This document shows, piece after piece, positions 21,301-33,204 of a stretch of DNA of 64,000 nucleotides. The notes beneath the pieces were generated by a model. It saw only the letters and a program-made list of their open reading frames with translations. It was not told where the DNA came from and ran no database searches. Location of the stretch: assembly GCA_015698045.1 (NCBI GenBank), contig BLAL01000246.1:620001-684000 (forward strand), read 5' to 3'. The translations under genes and the position numbers were made by a program. Each line of letters begins with the position of its first letter. Position 1 is the stretch's first letter. This DNA is from Rhizophagus clarus (taxonomy: Eukaryota; Glomeromycota; Glomeromycetes; Glomerales; Glomeraceae).

Positions 21301-23229
21301 AGTAAAGAAAGAAAGGCCAGAAAATTTAGTGCATTTAATACCCGAAATAGTGTAGTTAATAGTGTAGTAAATTGATTTATTTGTAATGCTTTAATTAAAT
21401 AAATTAAATAAATTAATTGATATTAATTAACAATAAAAGTAATTGTAAATGTCAAAAATTTTGAAAATTTTCGCAGATTTTTTTGTGTTTGCAGAACTGC
21501 GCAGAAATCCATGAAATTTTTCAGTGCTGCGCATCGGCATGTCCTCAGATCTGCGCAAAATTGGGTTCCGCAGAATTGCGCAGATCTGTAGACCAAAATT
21601 TTTCCTGATGATAGTTGAAAAATGATTTATGATATCGTTCGTTAATTGACTTCGCCATGCTTTGATAAGCATCATGCCCAAAAATTTTTTGTGTTATTTT
21701 ATCAAACGCATGATTGGGCAGATTTCTAGTTCGCAAAAAAAGGCATTTCATTTCTTCGTCAATAAGACGATAATTATCCTAAATAGTAATAATATCAGTA
21801 ATACATAATACATCAGTAATTCTGTATAATAACGATTGTTCTTAATTGGTAAGAATGTAACAACCAAAATAAGAAATGGATTTTACGTTGTCAGATGGTG
21901 ACGAAGTCAAGATGGTTAGTGGCAAATTTGTTGATGGCTGCTTCGTCAAGGCATCAAGCATTTTGTTTGCCAGATGTAATACACTTGGATGTAAGACCAA
22001 CCAATTGCAAATTTGCAATTGATTGGTCATTGCGCCAAATTGAACTGGAATTTCTTCTTCACTCTCTAGAAGTAATATTAAATGAGAATAAAATTATATT
22101 CATTAATTATGTTCAGATTTTATGTTTTTACCGTTTTCATCATTTTCATTTTCTTCTTGTTCTTTATCTTTCTCTCTCCTATCCCTCTCTCTTTTCTCTT
22201 TCTCTCTTCTCTCTTTCTCTCTTCTTTCTTTCTCTCTTCTCTCTTTATCTCTCCTCTCCATCTTTTTTTTCTCATTTTCTCTTCTTTCTTTTTCAATATT
22301 TCTTTTTTCTTGCTCTGGAAGCATATCTTCATTATAACGAAGTAAATTTAGTTTTAAATAAATTCGCAGAAATATCATTTCAATTGAATAATAAAACAAT
22401 TATTATAACGTATTTACCCAAAATAATTCTTTCAATATCATCATCTTGTCTATTATTACCTTCTCCAATATCTACATCTTGTCCATGTAAATTATCTTGT
22501 TCATGTTCACTTCCTTCCTCTCTCCTTTCATCTTTTTCCTTATTATAATCACGTGAAGAGTTGGCAACATATGTACGAATAGTTTTTGTAGTCTTTGCAG
22601 CTTTTGTTGCCTTGTCTTTTAGGTATCATTATAATAGTATTAGGCGCAATTACTATATAAATTTTAAATCAAAAATATAATATTATTACCTTTTTCTATT
22701 ACTTCTCTGCGTTTAGTCATAATAAACAAACAAGATGGTACTTATCGGTATTGTGCTAGTAATAACATAAAGAAATAGGTGATTCGTCACGTAAAGAAAT
22801 AGGTGATTCCTGACGAAATGAATACAGCATCATCTTTATTTATTTATAGAGATTTCTCCTAATATTAAGAAAAAATTACATCGTGATCGCAGCACATAAA
22901 AGGAAATTGGGTTAGCATTCTCGAAAAAAACGTTTATAATTACATTAAATCTTGGATAGTTGATCAGAAGAATTTGTTAATGGTTACATCGATTCTTTAT
23001 GATGAAAATTTTGGGAAAATTTGACATCTTAACGGTTACATGTAAAGAAATTATATATGAGTATCGTAACTGTAGGACATAAACGGAAATTTGGCCAACA
23101 AAATTTTCAAATTATTGGAATAATTGATCAGGAAAATCCTTAATGGGTATATTAGCTCTTTGTCCACAGAATATTAATGGTAATTTCGAGCAATATTAAC
23201 GGTTACAAGTAAAGAAACTTTATATGAAT

Positions 23230-24430
23230 ATCGTGATCGCAGGACATAAACGGATTTTCAGGATAATTGATCAGGAGAAAAAATTTGTTAATGGTTACAT
23301 AATCAGGGTTGAAGAATTATACTGTACATACTATATTATGCTGTCCTAATACTTAAATAGAGTACATTTTTTTCATATGTTTAATATATTATATATTTAT
23401 TTTAATAATTAGAATTGTTCTTTTAATCTAATCTAAATAGAAAAAATATTATATTAAATATTTAACAGTGCAATATTAATGCAATGTTTACAGTACATTG
23501 ATGAAATTTTGGGCAATGGAAAAATTGCGGTTACATGTAAGGTGATCGCAGGACATAAATAGAAATTTAGATCAAAAAATTGGTCAGAAAAATTTTGTCA
23601 ACAGTTCTGTTGATTCTTTATCTGCAAAAGATCTTTATTTGCAGCACATTGGTGGAATCTAGGGTAATGATCTGAAAAATTTGACATGAATATCGTGGTC
23701 GCAATAAATAAATAGAAATTTAGATCAATAATTGATTGGAAAAAATTATTAATGGTTACATTGATTTTTTATCTGCAGCACATTGATAGAATTCAGGGGT
23801 AATCTGAAAAATTTGACATGAATATCATGATCGCAAGATATAAACGGATTTTCGGGATAATTGATCAGGAGAAAAAATTTGTTAATGTTTACATAATCAG
23901 GGTTGAAGAATTATACTGTACGTACTATATTACTATGCTGTCCTAATACTTAAATAGAGTACATTTTTTCATATGTTTAATATATTATATATTTATTTTA
24001 ATAATTAGGATTGATAATAAATTATTAACTATTCTTTTAATCTTAATAGAAAAAATATTATATTAAATATTTAACAGTGCAATATTAGTGCAATGTAAAG
24101 TAAATTGATGAAATTTTGGGCAATGGAAAAATTGCGGTTACATGTAAGGTGATCGCAGGACATGAACAGAAATTTAGATCAAAAAATTGATCAGAAAAAA
24201 ATTTTGTCAACAGTTCTGTTGATTCTTTATCTGCAAAAGATCTTTATCTGCAGCACATTTGTAGAATCTAGGGTAATGATCTGAAAAATTTGACATGAAT
24301 ATCATGGTCGCGATAAATAAATGGAAATTTAGATCAATAATTGATCAGTAGAAAAAATTGTTAATGGTTACATTGATTTTTATCTGCAGCGCATTGACAG
24401 AATTTGTTACATTAGTTCTCTATTTCGGAA
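23230..24430 (+). repeat. about 600-bp direct duplication in the left arm
   Basis: The segment around GGTTGAAGAATTATACTGTA occurs at about 23309 and again at about 23912, and surrounding sequence (ACTTAAATAGAGTACATTTT, AACAGTTCTGTTGATTCTTT) follows in the same order with few differences. The period is close to 600 bp. The copy number difference accounts for the left arm being longer than the right. Confidence 0.75.
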
Positions 24431-24671
24431 TTATGTAATGAAGTTTTAAAAAAAACTTTTCAAGTTGTTGACCCAAATTTCCTTTTATATAGTGCAGTCA
24501 TGATATCACAGTCGTAATATTATAAAAAAATTTACTTTGTGCTTTTTTCCCAAAGAATTCAATTGATATTTTTTTTAAAGTTTGACTGTCCATATCTTAT
24601 CAGTTACATATAAAAATACCACATCTCAGATCAGAGTTTTTAGATTTCTAATAAAAAAAGATAGAAAGAAA

Positions 24672-24895
24672 ATGTCCTCTCCCAAACCTAGTAGAGAAGA
24701 AACAGGTATAAAAAAAAATACCTGGTATATTAATTCATTAAATAACGTATGATAATATTCAAATAGTTTCTTTCATATATAGATAATATGATATTGATCT
24801 CGCTAGACGATCTAATAAAAGAACAAACCCGATTGAATGATCTTCTCCAGACCAACATTAAAAAGAAACGGAAACGTCCATCTCGTAACAACTGA
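24672..24895 (+). CDS. small two-exon ORF in the centre of the inverted-repeat element
   Basis: Exon 1 (24672-24705) begins ATGTCCTCTCCC and ends before GTATAA; exon 2 begins at 24783 after CATATATAG and runs to TGA at 24893-24895, giving 48 codons in phase. The product is MSSPKPSREET, then a short amphipathic segment (ISLDDLIKEQTRLNDLLQT) and a basic tail KKKRKRPSRNN. It looks like a helical segment plus nuclear localisation signal. After the TGA the frame stays open through AKTMGDWTWMVKK to a GTATGA donor-like site, so the TGA may be a mutated Arg codon and the gene once longer. It is unknown to me; its central place in the element suggests an element gene or a captured fragment. Confidence 0.4.
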
Positions 24896-26200
24896 GCGAA
24901 GACCATGGGAGACTGGACTTGGATGGTGAAAAAAGTATGATCATTTGATTCTTTAATATTTTGTGATAATTTGAAATATTTAACACTTTAAAATTATTTG
25001 TTAGAATTGATATTGCCATTATATGAAATTAATATCTCATTACAATACCGCACAATATTATATCCACCTTCTTTTCAATTTATTTCAATAAAAAAATAAA
25101 TCTTATGTAATTTTATAATTGTATATATCCGTAAAGCTCACAACTAGTGATTTTATCATAATAATTGATTGTAATAATTTAAAATCATAAAAATCAAAAT
25201 TTCATATAAACTGGAACACAAATTGCTAACAATTTTTTTCTGATCATTTGTCTTATCTAAATGTGCTGCGATCACGATATTCTTAAAATTTAATGTCAAT
25301 TTTTCAGAAAAGCTTTGTTAACCAATTTCCGTTATGTCCAGCAACCTATATAAATTTCTTTACATGTAATCGTCAAAACATCAATCCTAAATTCAAGAGC
25401 TTTGTTAACCCAAATTTCTATAGTTACGATGTTGTTCATTATATAATTCATTAGTTAATGTAACTAACTATTAACAAATTTTTTTTCCAATCAATTATCC
25501 CAAAATTTGATGATCTAAATTTCCGCTTATGTCCTGCGGTCACAATATTCATATAAATTCCTTTACATATAACCGTTAAAGAAGTCAACTCTTCAGATCA
25601 TTGCCTCAAAACTTCGTTAATGCATTGTAAGTAAAGAACCAATGTAACCATTAAAAAAATTTCCGATCAATTCAAATTTCTGTTTATGTCCCGCAGTCAC
25701 AATATTCATACAAAATTTCTTTGCATGTCGATTTTCCCAAAATTTAAGAAATTAGTAATCTAAATTTCCGTTTATGTTCTGCAGTTACGCACGATATTCA
25801 TACAAAATTTCTTTGCATGTAACTGTTGTTAACACGTCAATTTTAGATCATTTTCCCCAAGATTTCCATTAATGTACTATGATCCAAGAACTAATGTAAC
25901 CATTGACAATTTTTTTTTCTTGAAATTTCAATATAAATTTCTGTTTATAAATTTCCGTTTATGTCCTGCGGTCACGATTTCATACAAAATTTCTTTACAT
26001 GTAACCAGATCATTGCCCAAAATTTCCGTTAATAAGAAATTTGTTAACCCAAAATTCTGTTTATGTGCTGCGATCACGATACTATGATTTCCAATTAAAA
26101 ATATTATAAAAGCAGTTAATGAATTAAATACACAAACGCGCATGGACATTTTTTAAATTTACTCATTTTATTATTCCTTATTATAATTATTATCATAGCC

Positions 26201-29200
26201 ATGTTACGAAATAAACCTCAAAAAGCGAATATTGCTACATTACCTTTTCGTATCTGTAATAATTTTAGAAGGTTGCCCAACAGATTTTATTATCAGATAA
26301 TGATGACAATGAAAAAATGGTACAAAAAGATTTTGAAGATGATAATATTAGCGGCGAAGAGTATAATGAATATGGCGACAGAGATGATGATTTAGAACAA
26401 TGAAGCGATGATGATCATATAAAACAGCGAAGCGATAATGGTGATGATTTAGAACAACGAAGCGATGATGATCATATAGAACAGCGAAGCGATAATGGTG
26501 ATGATTTAGAACAATGAAGCGATGATGATCATATAGAACAGTGAAGCGATAATGGTGATAATTTAGAATAACGAAGCAATGATGATCATTTAGAATAACA
26601 AAGCGATAATGATCATTTAAAACAACGAAATGATAATGATGATGATTTAGAATAACGAAGCAATAATGAAGAAGGTGATACCAATATGATTTCAACATCA
26701 TCAGAGAATGAAACAGAAAGCGATTATATAATGTCCTTAGAAAGTGATGAAGAATATGAAACAATGTCATCAGATAATGAAGAAAGACATGATTCTGATA
26801 TCTCAGAAGAAAAGCTATTCGTTGATGAAGCATTGGCTAAAGATAAGTTACCATCTTATGATGGTGATTTTGCTCCATATTTTCAAAATTTAACTACTGC
26901 TGCCTTATTTTGTTGGATTTATAAGCATAATATTTCAACAAATGCATATGAAGATCTTGTTGACATTATCATGAGACCAGAATTTAATAGAGATCATATT
27001 GTAAAGAATATTCGAAGATTTTGAGCATAGAGGGAGCGTCTTCCTCTTCCCTCAATATCAGCAAAATCTATCTCAATTTCATCAAAAAAAACACCATCAA
27101 CTTTAAAGGATTCAAAGATGGCATATCAACTTTCAATAAGTGATATCATTTGGAATGTTCTTAACAACCCATCACTATTAAAGGAAATGTATTTTGGTAC
27201 TGGTGTCGATTTAAAAACAAAATCTGAGTACTGGTATGGTACCTTATGGGCAGAGTCACCTCTTTTCGGTCAAGAACAATTAATGATATCAGGGGGTAAT
27301 TATTTATTAAATACAAGCTGATGGTAGAGAGGCGAAGCAATAAAGTACAAGAGACTAACACTTTTTTCATATGTATATAATAGAGATATACCAATGCGGC
27401 GATTTTGTTTACTATTACGACAATGAGCGAAAACTTGGCAGATTGAGAGCGATATTATTAAATGAAGAGAACCAACAGTATCGGCTGAGAATCCAAAAAG
27501 TTCTAGATTATAGTGACTTGCCTGGAACTTTTAAGGGAGAATTAAGACAAAATCGCTCTCTTTCCGGAGAAGTTTGGTTACAAGATGAACTATTCTTGAC
27601 AATAACAACATCACAAATTTCAGAAAAGATTGCTGCAGATACACTACGAATTACCGAAATACTTTATAAACATCATACACACTGGCGCATTCGTGATGCA
27701 ACGTTCTCTTATCAACATCCTTCGGAATATATTTCCATAAGGCAGCCACCATCTCCAACAATTCCAGTTTATAAGCTGTTTTTGGACATATACTACGATA
27801 ATTTTAGAACATTTAGGAATGTTTATCATTCGTTAGGAGGTGTTTATGTGCAGTTTGGAAATATGCCTGCCCGTCAAAGAAAGTTGCTCAAAAATCACTT
27901 TGTTCTCGAATTTGTTCCTTTCAGTGGTAATTTCAATGAATTCATGTTGCCATTTATTTCTGAAATGAAAGAATTCGAACAAGGAAAATTAATGGAAGTG
28001 AATGGCCAAGATGCTTGGGTGATAGCTGGTTTAGGTGTCGTAACTGCTGATTTACCACAAGGGAATGACATGTGTGGTGTATTATGACATAATGCCAATA
28101 AAGGTTGCCGCACTTGTACAGCCTCTCGAGAATCACTTACCAACTTCTCTCAGGATGTACCAGCAACATCAAGATATCATCACATCACTGACGATCAATT
28201 TAAAGAGATATTTAACGAACCTGCTACCACAAGGCAAAGACGACTTTGTACTGAGTTTGGATTAAGAACAAGGCCTAGCATTTTGGATAGGCTGCTAAGA
28301 GAAAGGCATCTATAGACACCTTAAGATGTATATCATGCAACTGCTGGGAAGATTGGACGACTTCTTAAATTAACATATGATCTTTGAATTTAATTAACTT
28401 TAGCTAGATATGTAACGAACAAAATCTTTTAATAAAGCTTTTTGATTTTCACAGGTGCGAATTATTTTCACAAAAAGGAGAGGACGAGTTTATCAAAGCC
28501 TGGAAGAACTTTGAGAAACCAAAAAAATGGTCTCGTTTGCCAAATCCAATTAGTCACAATGCTAGTTTCATGATGTCTGACTATCTTAGGCTCGCTATGA
28601 TAATGTCTTTTATACTTAATAGTTTTTTAGAAACATCAAGCTTAAAGGAAAATGAATCCAGAAGTATTCTGCGACGAATTCAAGAATCACGCATTAACAT
28701 GGCGAAAAATGTAATAATTGCTTGTTGGGTATATGTAGCAAAAACAATGAGGATGGTTTTTGAAAGCAAGTTTACATTAGATTCGTATGACGAATTACAA
28801 AAATGCCTTGAAGAAGAAATGAAAATTCTTCCAAAGGTACAATTATTCATAATTCTTATATAATTTTTTATTTTTTATTTATCAATATATAAAATATTAT
28901 TTAATAATGTGGCTTTAGGTTTTCCCTGAATTTGCTAACTTACCAAACCTGCATATCAATATCCACTTGCTGGTGCATGCAAGGACTTATGGTACTCTTA
29001 TAAACACTCAAATTGGTATCAAAGAGATGGTGCATCAGATCTTTAAAGCAATGGTACCACAAACAAATTGCAAGAATGTCGAGCTAGACTTGTTAAAGCG
29101 GTATATTACACTTTTTGCAATTCGTCATTTAGTAGATGGAGGCGCAGATTAAAGATTATCACAACCTTGTAGAGGTTTCGCTACTATATCCTCAAATTTT

Positions 29201-29883
29201 AGAAATTTATTGACTAATTGGTATATTACTGAAGACAAGGTATCAAATGAACAAGAACTGGAAGAAAATGAAGAGGGTTTGTATTACAATTTTATAATAA
29301 TAATATTTCCGCAATTATTAACGTAATTTTATTTTATATAGCGATTTCATCTCCAGTGGATTTTATTACAAATATTATCTTAAAGAGGAGCTTGTCCTGT
29401 CAGGATCGTGAAAATATCATGAAAAATTTGCCAAATTTCAAATCTGAGCTGCTTCTTTCATTTATGGACATTGGACAAAAGTCAGCTCTTATATATTCTC
29501 AAATGAGCTGGTATGAATTGGCGACATACACTATGGAAGAAAGTGATGGCGTCTTTTCCAAAGTATATCTTTATATTGGTGACGTCGTAACAATACACGA
29601 GGAAGACAGTGGTGAATGTTATGCGATTATAAAAGGGATCTTCAAATACAAAGGCAATGATGATAAATATTATGCCTTTATTACAATTGATTGGTTTGAC
29701 AATATTAACAGAATTCACAACGTATTGAAATGTCCTCTTTTTCACATTCAGACAAGCCAAGACATTTGCTGGAGAAGAATCTTCCCGATATCAATAATTG
29801 ACCACGTACAAAAAGTTCACTTTGTCTATGATACGAAAATTGATTTGTGGATAAAAAATAATTATTATTTTACGGCTATATAG
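26201..29883 (+). pseudogene. decayed KDZ/Plavaka-like transposase gene
   Basis: Recognisable coding runs from about 26278 to the TAA at 29883: an acidic repeat region, YDGDFAPYFQNLTTAALFCW, DIIWNVLNNPSLLKEMYFG, SEYWYGTLWAESPLFGQEQ, then GVVTADLPQGNDM, KGCRTCTASRE, MMSDYLRLAMIMSFILNSFL, LVHARTYGTLINTQIGIKEM and LELDLLKRY-like VELDLLKRYITLFAI. The order (ADLP...CRTC..., then H...YG...KE) parallels the transposase at 2810-5798, so both belong to one broad family. Introns lie at about 28361-28455, 28838-28918 and 29277-29341. At least a dozen in-frame stops and one frameshift (about 27310) interrupt it; most stops are one transition from CGA, CAA, CAG or TGG. The first intron's donor reads AT where GT is expected. 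The N-terminal start is not resolved; the ATG at 26201 is in another frame. Confidence 0.72.
26383..26670 (+). repeat. acidic tandem repeat with six stop codons
   Basis: In the transposase frame, units of 27-30 bases encode variants of DDDLEQRSD and DDHIEQRSD. Stops are TGA at 26401, 26515 and 26542, where sister units have CGA, and TAA at 26569, 26596 and 26653, where sister units have CAA or CAG. Every stop is thus one C-to-T change from a neighbour copy. It encodes a flexible acidic linker of the kind common near transposase N-termini. Confidence 0.85.
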
Positions 29884-30875
29884 CTTTATTAGTAATATTA
29901 TGTTAATAAATTTACAATATACATATAAGTTTATACTACGTTTCTCATTAAATTCATTATTGTTTTAACAATATCAAAATGATACAGTATCTTTTTTTTA
30001 TTAAATAAATGCAACAATATCGTTTTGATATCGTTATGGTATCGTGACCGGTCTATTACTTATCACGTGATAACGTGACTTTGTATTGATTATCCAATCA
30101 AAATCATTGTTTGTTTGTTAAAACATTCGCACGATGGTTATTTCTACTCCATTCTCTACATTTTACTGTAATAACTTACATTTTAATATTGTCAGTCTAT
30201 TTAGAATATTTCTTAATAATATTAACAATCATATACGCGTCTATTTTTTATTCTGGCGTAATCTCAACATTGAAAAATAGTTTATTCGACACCTTGATAG
30301 GTACGAAATAAAAGTTATTTATAATAATATTAATTGTTTTACAAATTTTAGCTCTCGCTATGCAAATATTGTTTAGAAATATTTTTTAACAATATAACAG
30401 AAATTCGGGATGTATTTTTTTATTTATTTATCTATTTATTATTATTTTTTTTTAAAAAAGAAAAATTTTTTAATAGTAATGTATAATAATATTTACGACG
30501 AAATTCGGACGAAATTCGGAATGTGCGCAAAGAAAGTTTCGGTATAGTATTATTTCTCCTCTTTTTTATACTTGGGAATGCGATTGTTCTAGCATCATAA
30601 TGATATCATCACGTTGTTTTATATTAGCATTCGGAAAGAGAGATGTCTAAGTAATTTACCAGGCATGACCGTATCTTTAATTTCGCAGAAACTTGCGTCG
30701 TAATCAGAAACTTATCAATTCAACATTTTAAACAAGTTTCAAGATAATATTAGTGTCATAATGATATCGTCACGTTGTTTTATGTTAACCATCTGGTGAG
30801 AGAGATGCGAAACTTAATATTTTTTTTTTTTGTAAGAATATATGAATTTTCTTTTTTTCTTTTCTTTTTTTTTTT

Positions 30876-30915
30876 GTAAGGAACGTTATAATAACGTTTC
30901 TTCTGTTTCTTTTAG
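30876..30915 (+). repeat. 40-base intron-like hairpin module, copy 1
   Basis: Starts GTAAGGAACGTTATAATAAC and ends TTCTGTTTCTTTTAG. It has a consensus 5' splice site, arms GAACGTTA and TAACGTTTC, a pyrimidine tract and an AG, all in 40 bases. An identical 40-base copy lies at 31103-31142. It is the most compact form of the module used in the large arrays. Confidence 0.7.
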
Positions 30916-31102
30916 GTTCATCAATTCAACATTTTTAACAAGTTTCAATATAATATTAGTATCATAACGATATCGTCACGTTGTTTTATGTTAACCATCT
31001 GGTAAGAGAGATGCGAAACTTAATATTTTTTTTTTTTTTTTTTTTTTTTGTAAGAAATGTTATATGAATTTTCTTTTTTTCTTTTCTTTTTCTTTTTTTT
31101 TT

Positions 31103-31142
31103 GTAAGGAACGTTATAATAACGTTTCTTCTGTTTCTTTTAG
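31103..31142 (+). repeat. 40-base intron-like hairpin module, copy 2
   Basis: Same 40 bases as 30876-30915. The flanking sequences (GGTTCATCAATT versus GGTTTAAGTGTT after the AG) differ, so only the module and its preceding T-rich tract are duplicated closely. Confidence 0.7.
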
Positions 31143-31809
31143 GTTTAAGTGTTTCAGCTTAATTTAATCAGGTACGATTGTAACTTTAATTTCGCAGAGC
31201 TTGCGCCATAATCCAAACACTCTAATTCAACATTTTTAACAAGTTTCAATATAATATTAGTGTTGAACCGATATCGTCACGTTATTTTATGTCATCCTAT
31301 CCAGAGATAGGGATATTCTTCCTTTAATTACCGTAATTCACAATACTATTTAACAATTAAATAACAATTAAAACATCATAATTGTCATAATTGCATTATA
31401 AAAAATATATATATATTAATTAATTAATAAACAAATTAATTTAAACCAATTAAAATTGATTTAATTTATTGAATGTATCTACTACGTTTCATTATCATCC
31501 TGATACAGTTTAAATGTCGTCACGATATTTCAATAAAATATTTAGCAATCTTAATGATACCATAACGACATAATTATAATATTCTAATGATACATTTTCA
31601 ACAACTTCACGATAATATTAATTTTTAAATGATATCGTGACAATATATTAAATGATATCGTGACGATATACACAGGTCGAACGGTGGCAAATCAGTCACC
31701 AATCAGCTATCAATCGGGTATCTTATTGATAACTGATTGATTCAATAAGTATTCAATCGGGTGGCCGATTGATAGCCGATTTCCGCCAAAATCCGTCATC
31801 AATCGGGCA

Positions 31810-32345
31810 GGCCGATTGATGGTCAACTGATGGTCGATTGATGGTCGATTGATGGTCGATTGATGGTCGATTGATGGTCAAAATATGGTCAAATGGTCGA
31901 ATTATGGTCAAATTATGGTCAAATTATGGTCGAATTAAGGTCGAATTAAGGTCAAATTTAAGGTCAAATTAAGGTCAAATTAAGGTCAAATTAAGGTCAA
32001 ATTAAGGTCAAATTAAGGTCAAATTAAGGTCAAATTAAGGTCAAATTAAGGTCAAATTAAGGTCAAATTTAAGGTCAAATTAAGGTCAAATTTAAGGTCA
32101 AATTAAGGTCAAATTAAGGTCAAATTAAGGTCAAATTAAGGTCAAATTAAGGTCAAATTAAGGTCAAATTATGGTCGAATTATGGTCGAATTATGGTCAA
32201 ATTATGGTCAAAATTATGGTCGAATTAAGGTCGAATTAAGGTCAAATTAAGGTCAGATTAAGGTCAAATTAAGGTCAATTTATGGTCAATTTATGGTCAA
32301 TTTATGTGGTCAAATTATGTGGTCAAATTATGGTCAATTATGGTC
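31810..32345 (+). repeat. 11-bp tandem array in copy 1
   Basis: More than 40 copies of AAATTAAGGTC, AATTATGGTC or AATTTATGGTC, with a period of 11 and occasional 12 bp, grading at its left edge into GATTGATGGTC. The spacing is close to one helical turn of DNA, so the GGTC words would lie on roughly one face. Confidence 0.9.
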
Positions 32346-33204
32346 AATTGATGGTCGAATGACCAATTTTTGTAGAATAATATAATGAATAATAAAATTT
32401 ATTATAGCACATAATAAAACACATAGTATCTTTATTTATATTAATAACAGATAAGTATTTAAAATAAAAACATTTATTATAATAATATGTTAGTATATGA
32501 CTAATAAAGTTAGTAATATTTAATAAATAAATAGTAAAGCGTAAATATAAAAAGTTAGTAATAATTATAATAAAATACACAAATACAAAAAGTTAGTATT
32601 ATGAAGAGTTTGATAAAATGTATAAAAAAAAAAAAGAAAAATACGTGATGATGTTAGTAAAATATAAAAAAAAAAGAATAACATTAGTAATAATAAAATA
32701 CACAAATACAAAAAGTTAGTATTATGAAGAGTTTGATAAAATTTATAAAAAAAAAAAAAAGAAAAATACGTGATGATGTTAGTAAAATATGAAAAAAAAA
32801 GAATAACATTAGTAATATTAAAAAAAGGTAAAGTTAATATTATAAAATAAAATATAGTCAGTAATCATTACCATAAATTTAATGGCAAAAATACAATAAT
32901 TAATATACCTGTAAAATGTAATGAGAGTAAGAAGAAAACAGAAAAGAAAGGGTGTATGATTTTTGAAAAATAAACAGAGTCGCGTTTGGTTATTTATATG
33001 CATGTTAAGATCAGGTCACGTGCATAAGATCAGACCGAATTTTGATTGGTTAATAATAGATAAATTGAAAACCTACTATCGTTAGTTGTAATTTTTCATC
33101 TCATATAGTCATATATTATAATTTGCCTTGGACTTTCGGATACCTAATTTTTTTAATAATATTAACTTATTTAAAATAAATTTAATAAAAAGTGTATTGT
33201 TTTT

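Larger units (their letters stand above)
18275..21609. mobile_element. 3.3-kb insertion carrying the hairpin-module array
   Basis: Its edges are set by the host gene: removing 18275-21609 plus one copy of the 7-bp flanks GAAAGTT (18268-18274) and GATAGTT (21610-21616) restores the reading frame exactly. The flanks look like a 7-8-bp target duplication with one mismatch. Both ends carry CAGATCTGCG words in opposite orientation (near 18285-18300 and 21583-21594), and the first 200 bases hold several GCAGA/TCTGC inverted words. No transposase is encoded, so it would be non-autonomous. Between 18380 and 19020 it is poly(T)/AT-rich; from 19020 onward it consists of the repeat arrays listed separately. 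Confidence 0.7.
17814..22720 (-). pseudogene. 382-codon coil-rich gene split by a 3.3-kb insertion
   Basis: Minus-strand coding segments 22720-22690, 22615-22418, 22326-22132, 22065-21887, 21778-21610, 18267-18198 and 18120-17814 give 1,149 nt: 382 codons plus stop, with no internal stop or frameshift once the insertion at 18275-21609 and one target copy are left out. All introns are GT...AG. The start is the ATG at 22720 (MTKRREVIEK). Residues about 77-141 form a highly charged Glu/Lys/Arg helix (RREKERREKERREKEKR). The C-terminal half has FLRTRNLPNHAFDKITQKIF, NERYHKSFFNY and a tail with LDKLIEFFRKCFKIVWVE. I recall similar uncharacterised proteins in glomeromycete genomes; no enzyme motif is visible. 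The insertion falls within codon 258, so this allele should give at most a truncated product unless the inserted DNA is spliced out. Confidence 0.75.
22880..26080. mobile_element. 3.2-kb inverted-repeat element with subterminal repeats
   Basis: The left end reads TCGTGATCGCAGCACATAAA (22881 on). The right end, reverse-complemented from about 26080, begins ATCGTGATCGCAGCACATAA and continues with GGGTTAAC-like sequence on both sides. The two arms (22880-24430 and 25200-26080) are filled with inverted copies of the same words: GATCGCAGGACATAAACGG leftward of centre, and CGTTTATGTCCTGCGGTC rightward. The unequal arms and a local duplication make it an imperfect giant foldback. No transposase is present; the centre holds only a short spliced ORF. 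Superfamily and target duplication are undetermined. Confidence 0.7.
29884..31670. repeat. repeat region with GATATCGTCACG motif family
   Basis: After a short AT-rich 3' flank, the segment is built of direct repeats about 200-300 bp apart, each containing ATGATATCGTCACGTTGTTT or close variants (30590, 30755, 30965, 31265), often followed by TATGTTAACCATCTGG. The 3' part (31480-31670) carries AATGATACATTTTCAAC and GATATCGTGACGATAT, words that recur around 36069-36218 and at 40800-40920. This is the host repeat into which the twin CACAGG elements inserted. No coding region is supported. Confidence 0.6.

Noticed and set aside
21842..22030. Frameshift and TGA stops in exon 4 of the 17814-22720 gene
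   Set aside because: An alternative frame looked plausible at first, but the frame annotated reaches a GTAAAA donor in phase 0 and joins the next exon without any stop, so no damage need be assumed.
30111..30311. Hydrophobic 66-codon plus-strand frame
   Set aside because: It has no ATG at its start and lies in AT-rich repeat DNA; low-complexity hydrophobic translation is expected there.
32344..33003. Hydrophobic, Tyr/Ile-rich minus-strand frames in the twin-element core (also 36938-37597)
   Set aside because: AT-rich chance frames with no motif; identical in the two copies because the DNA is nearly identical, so identity is not evidence of coding constraint.
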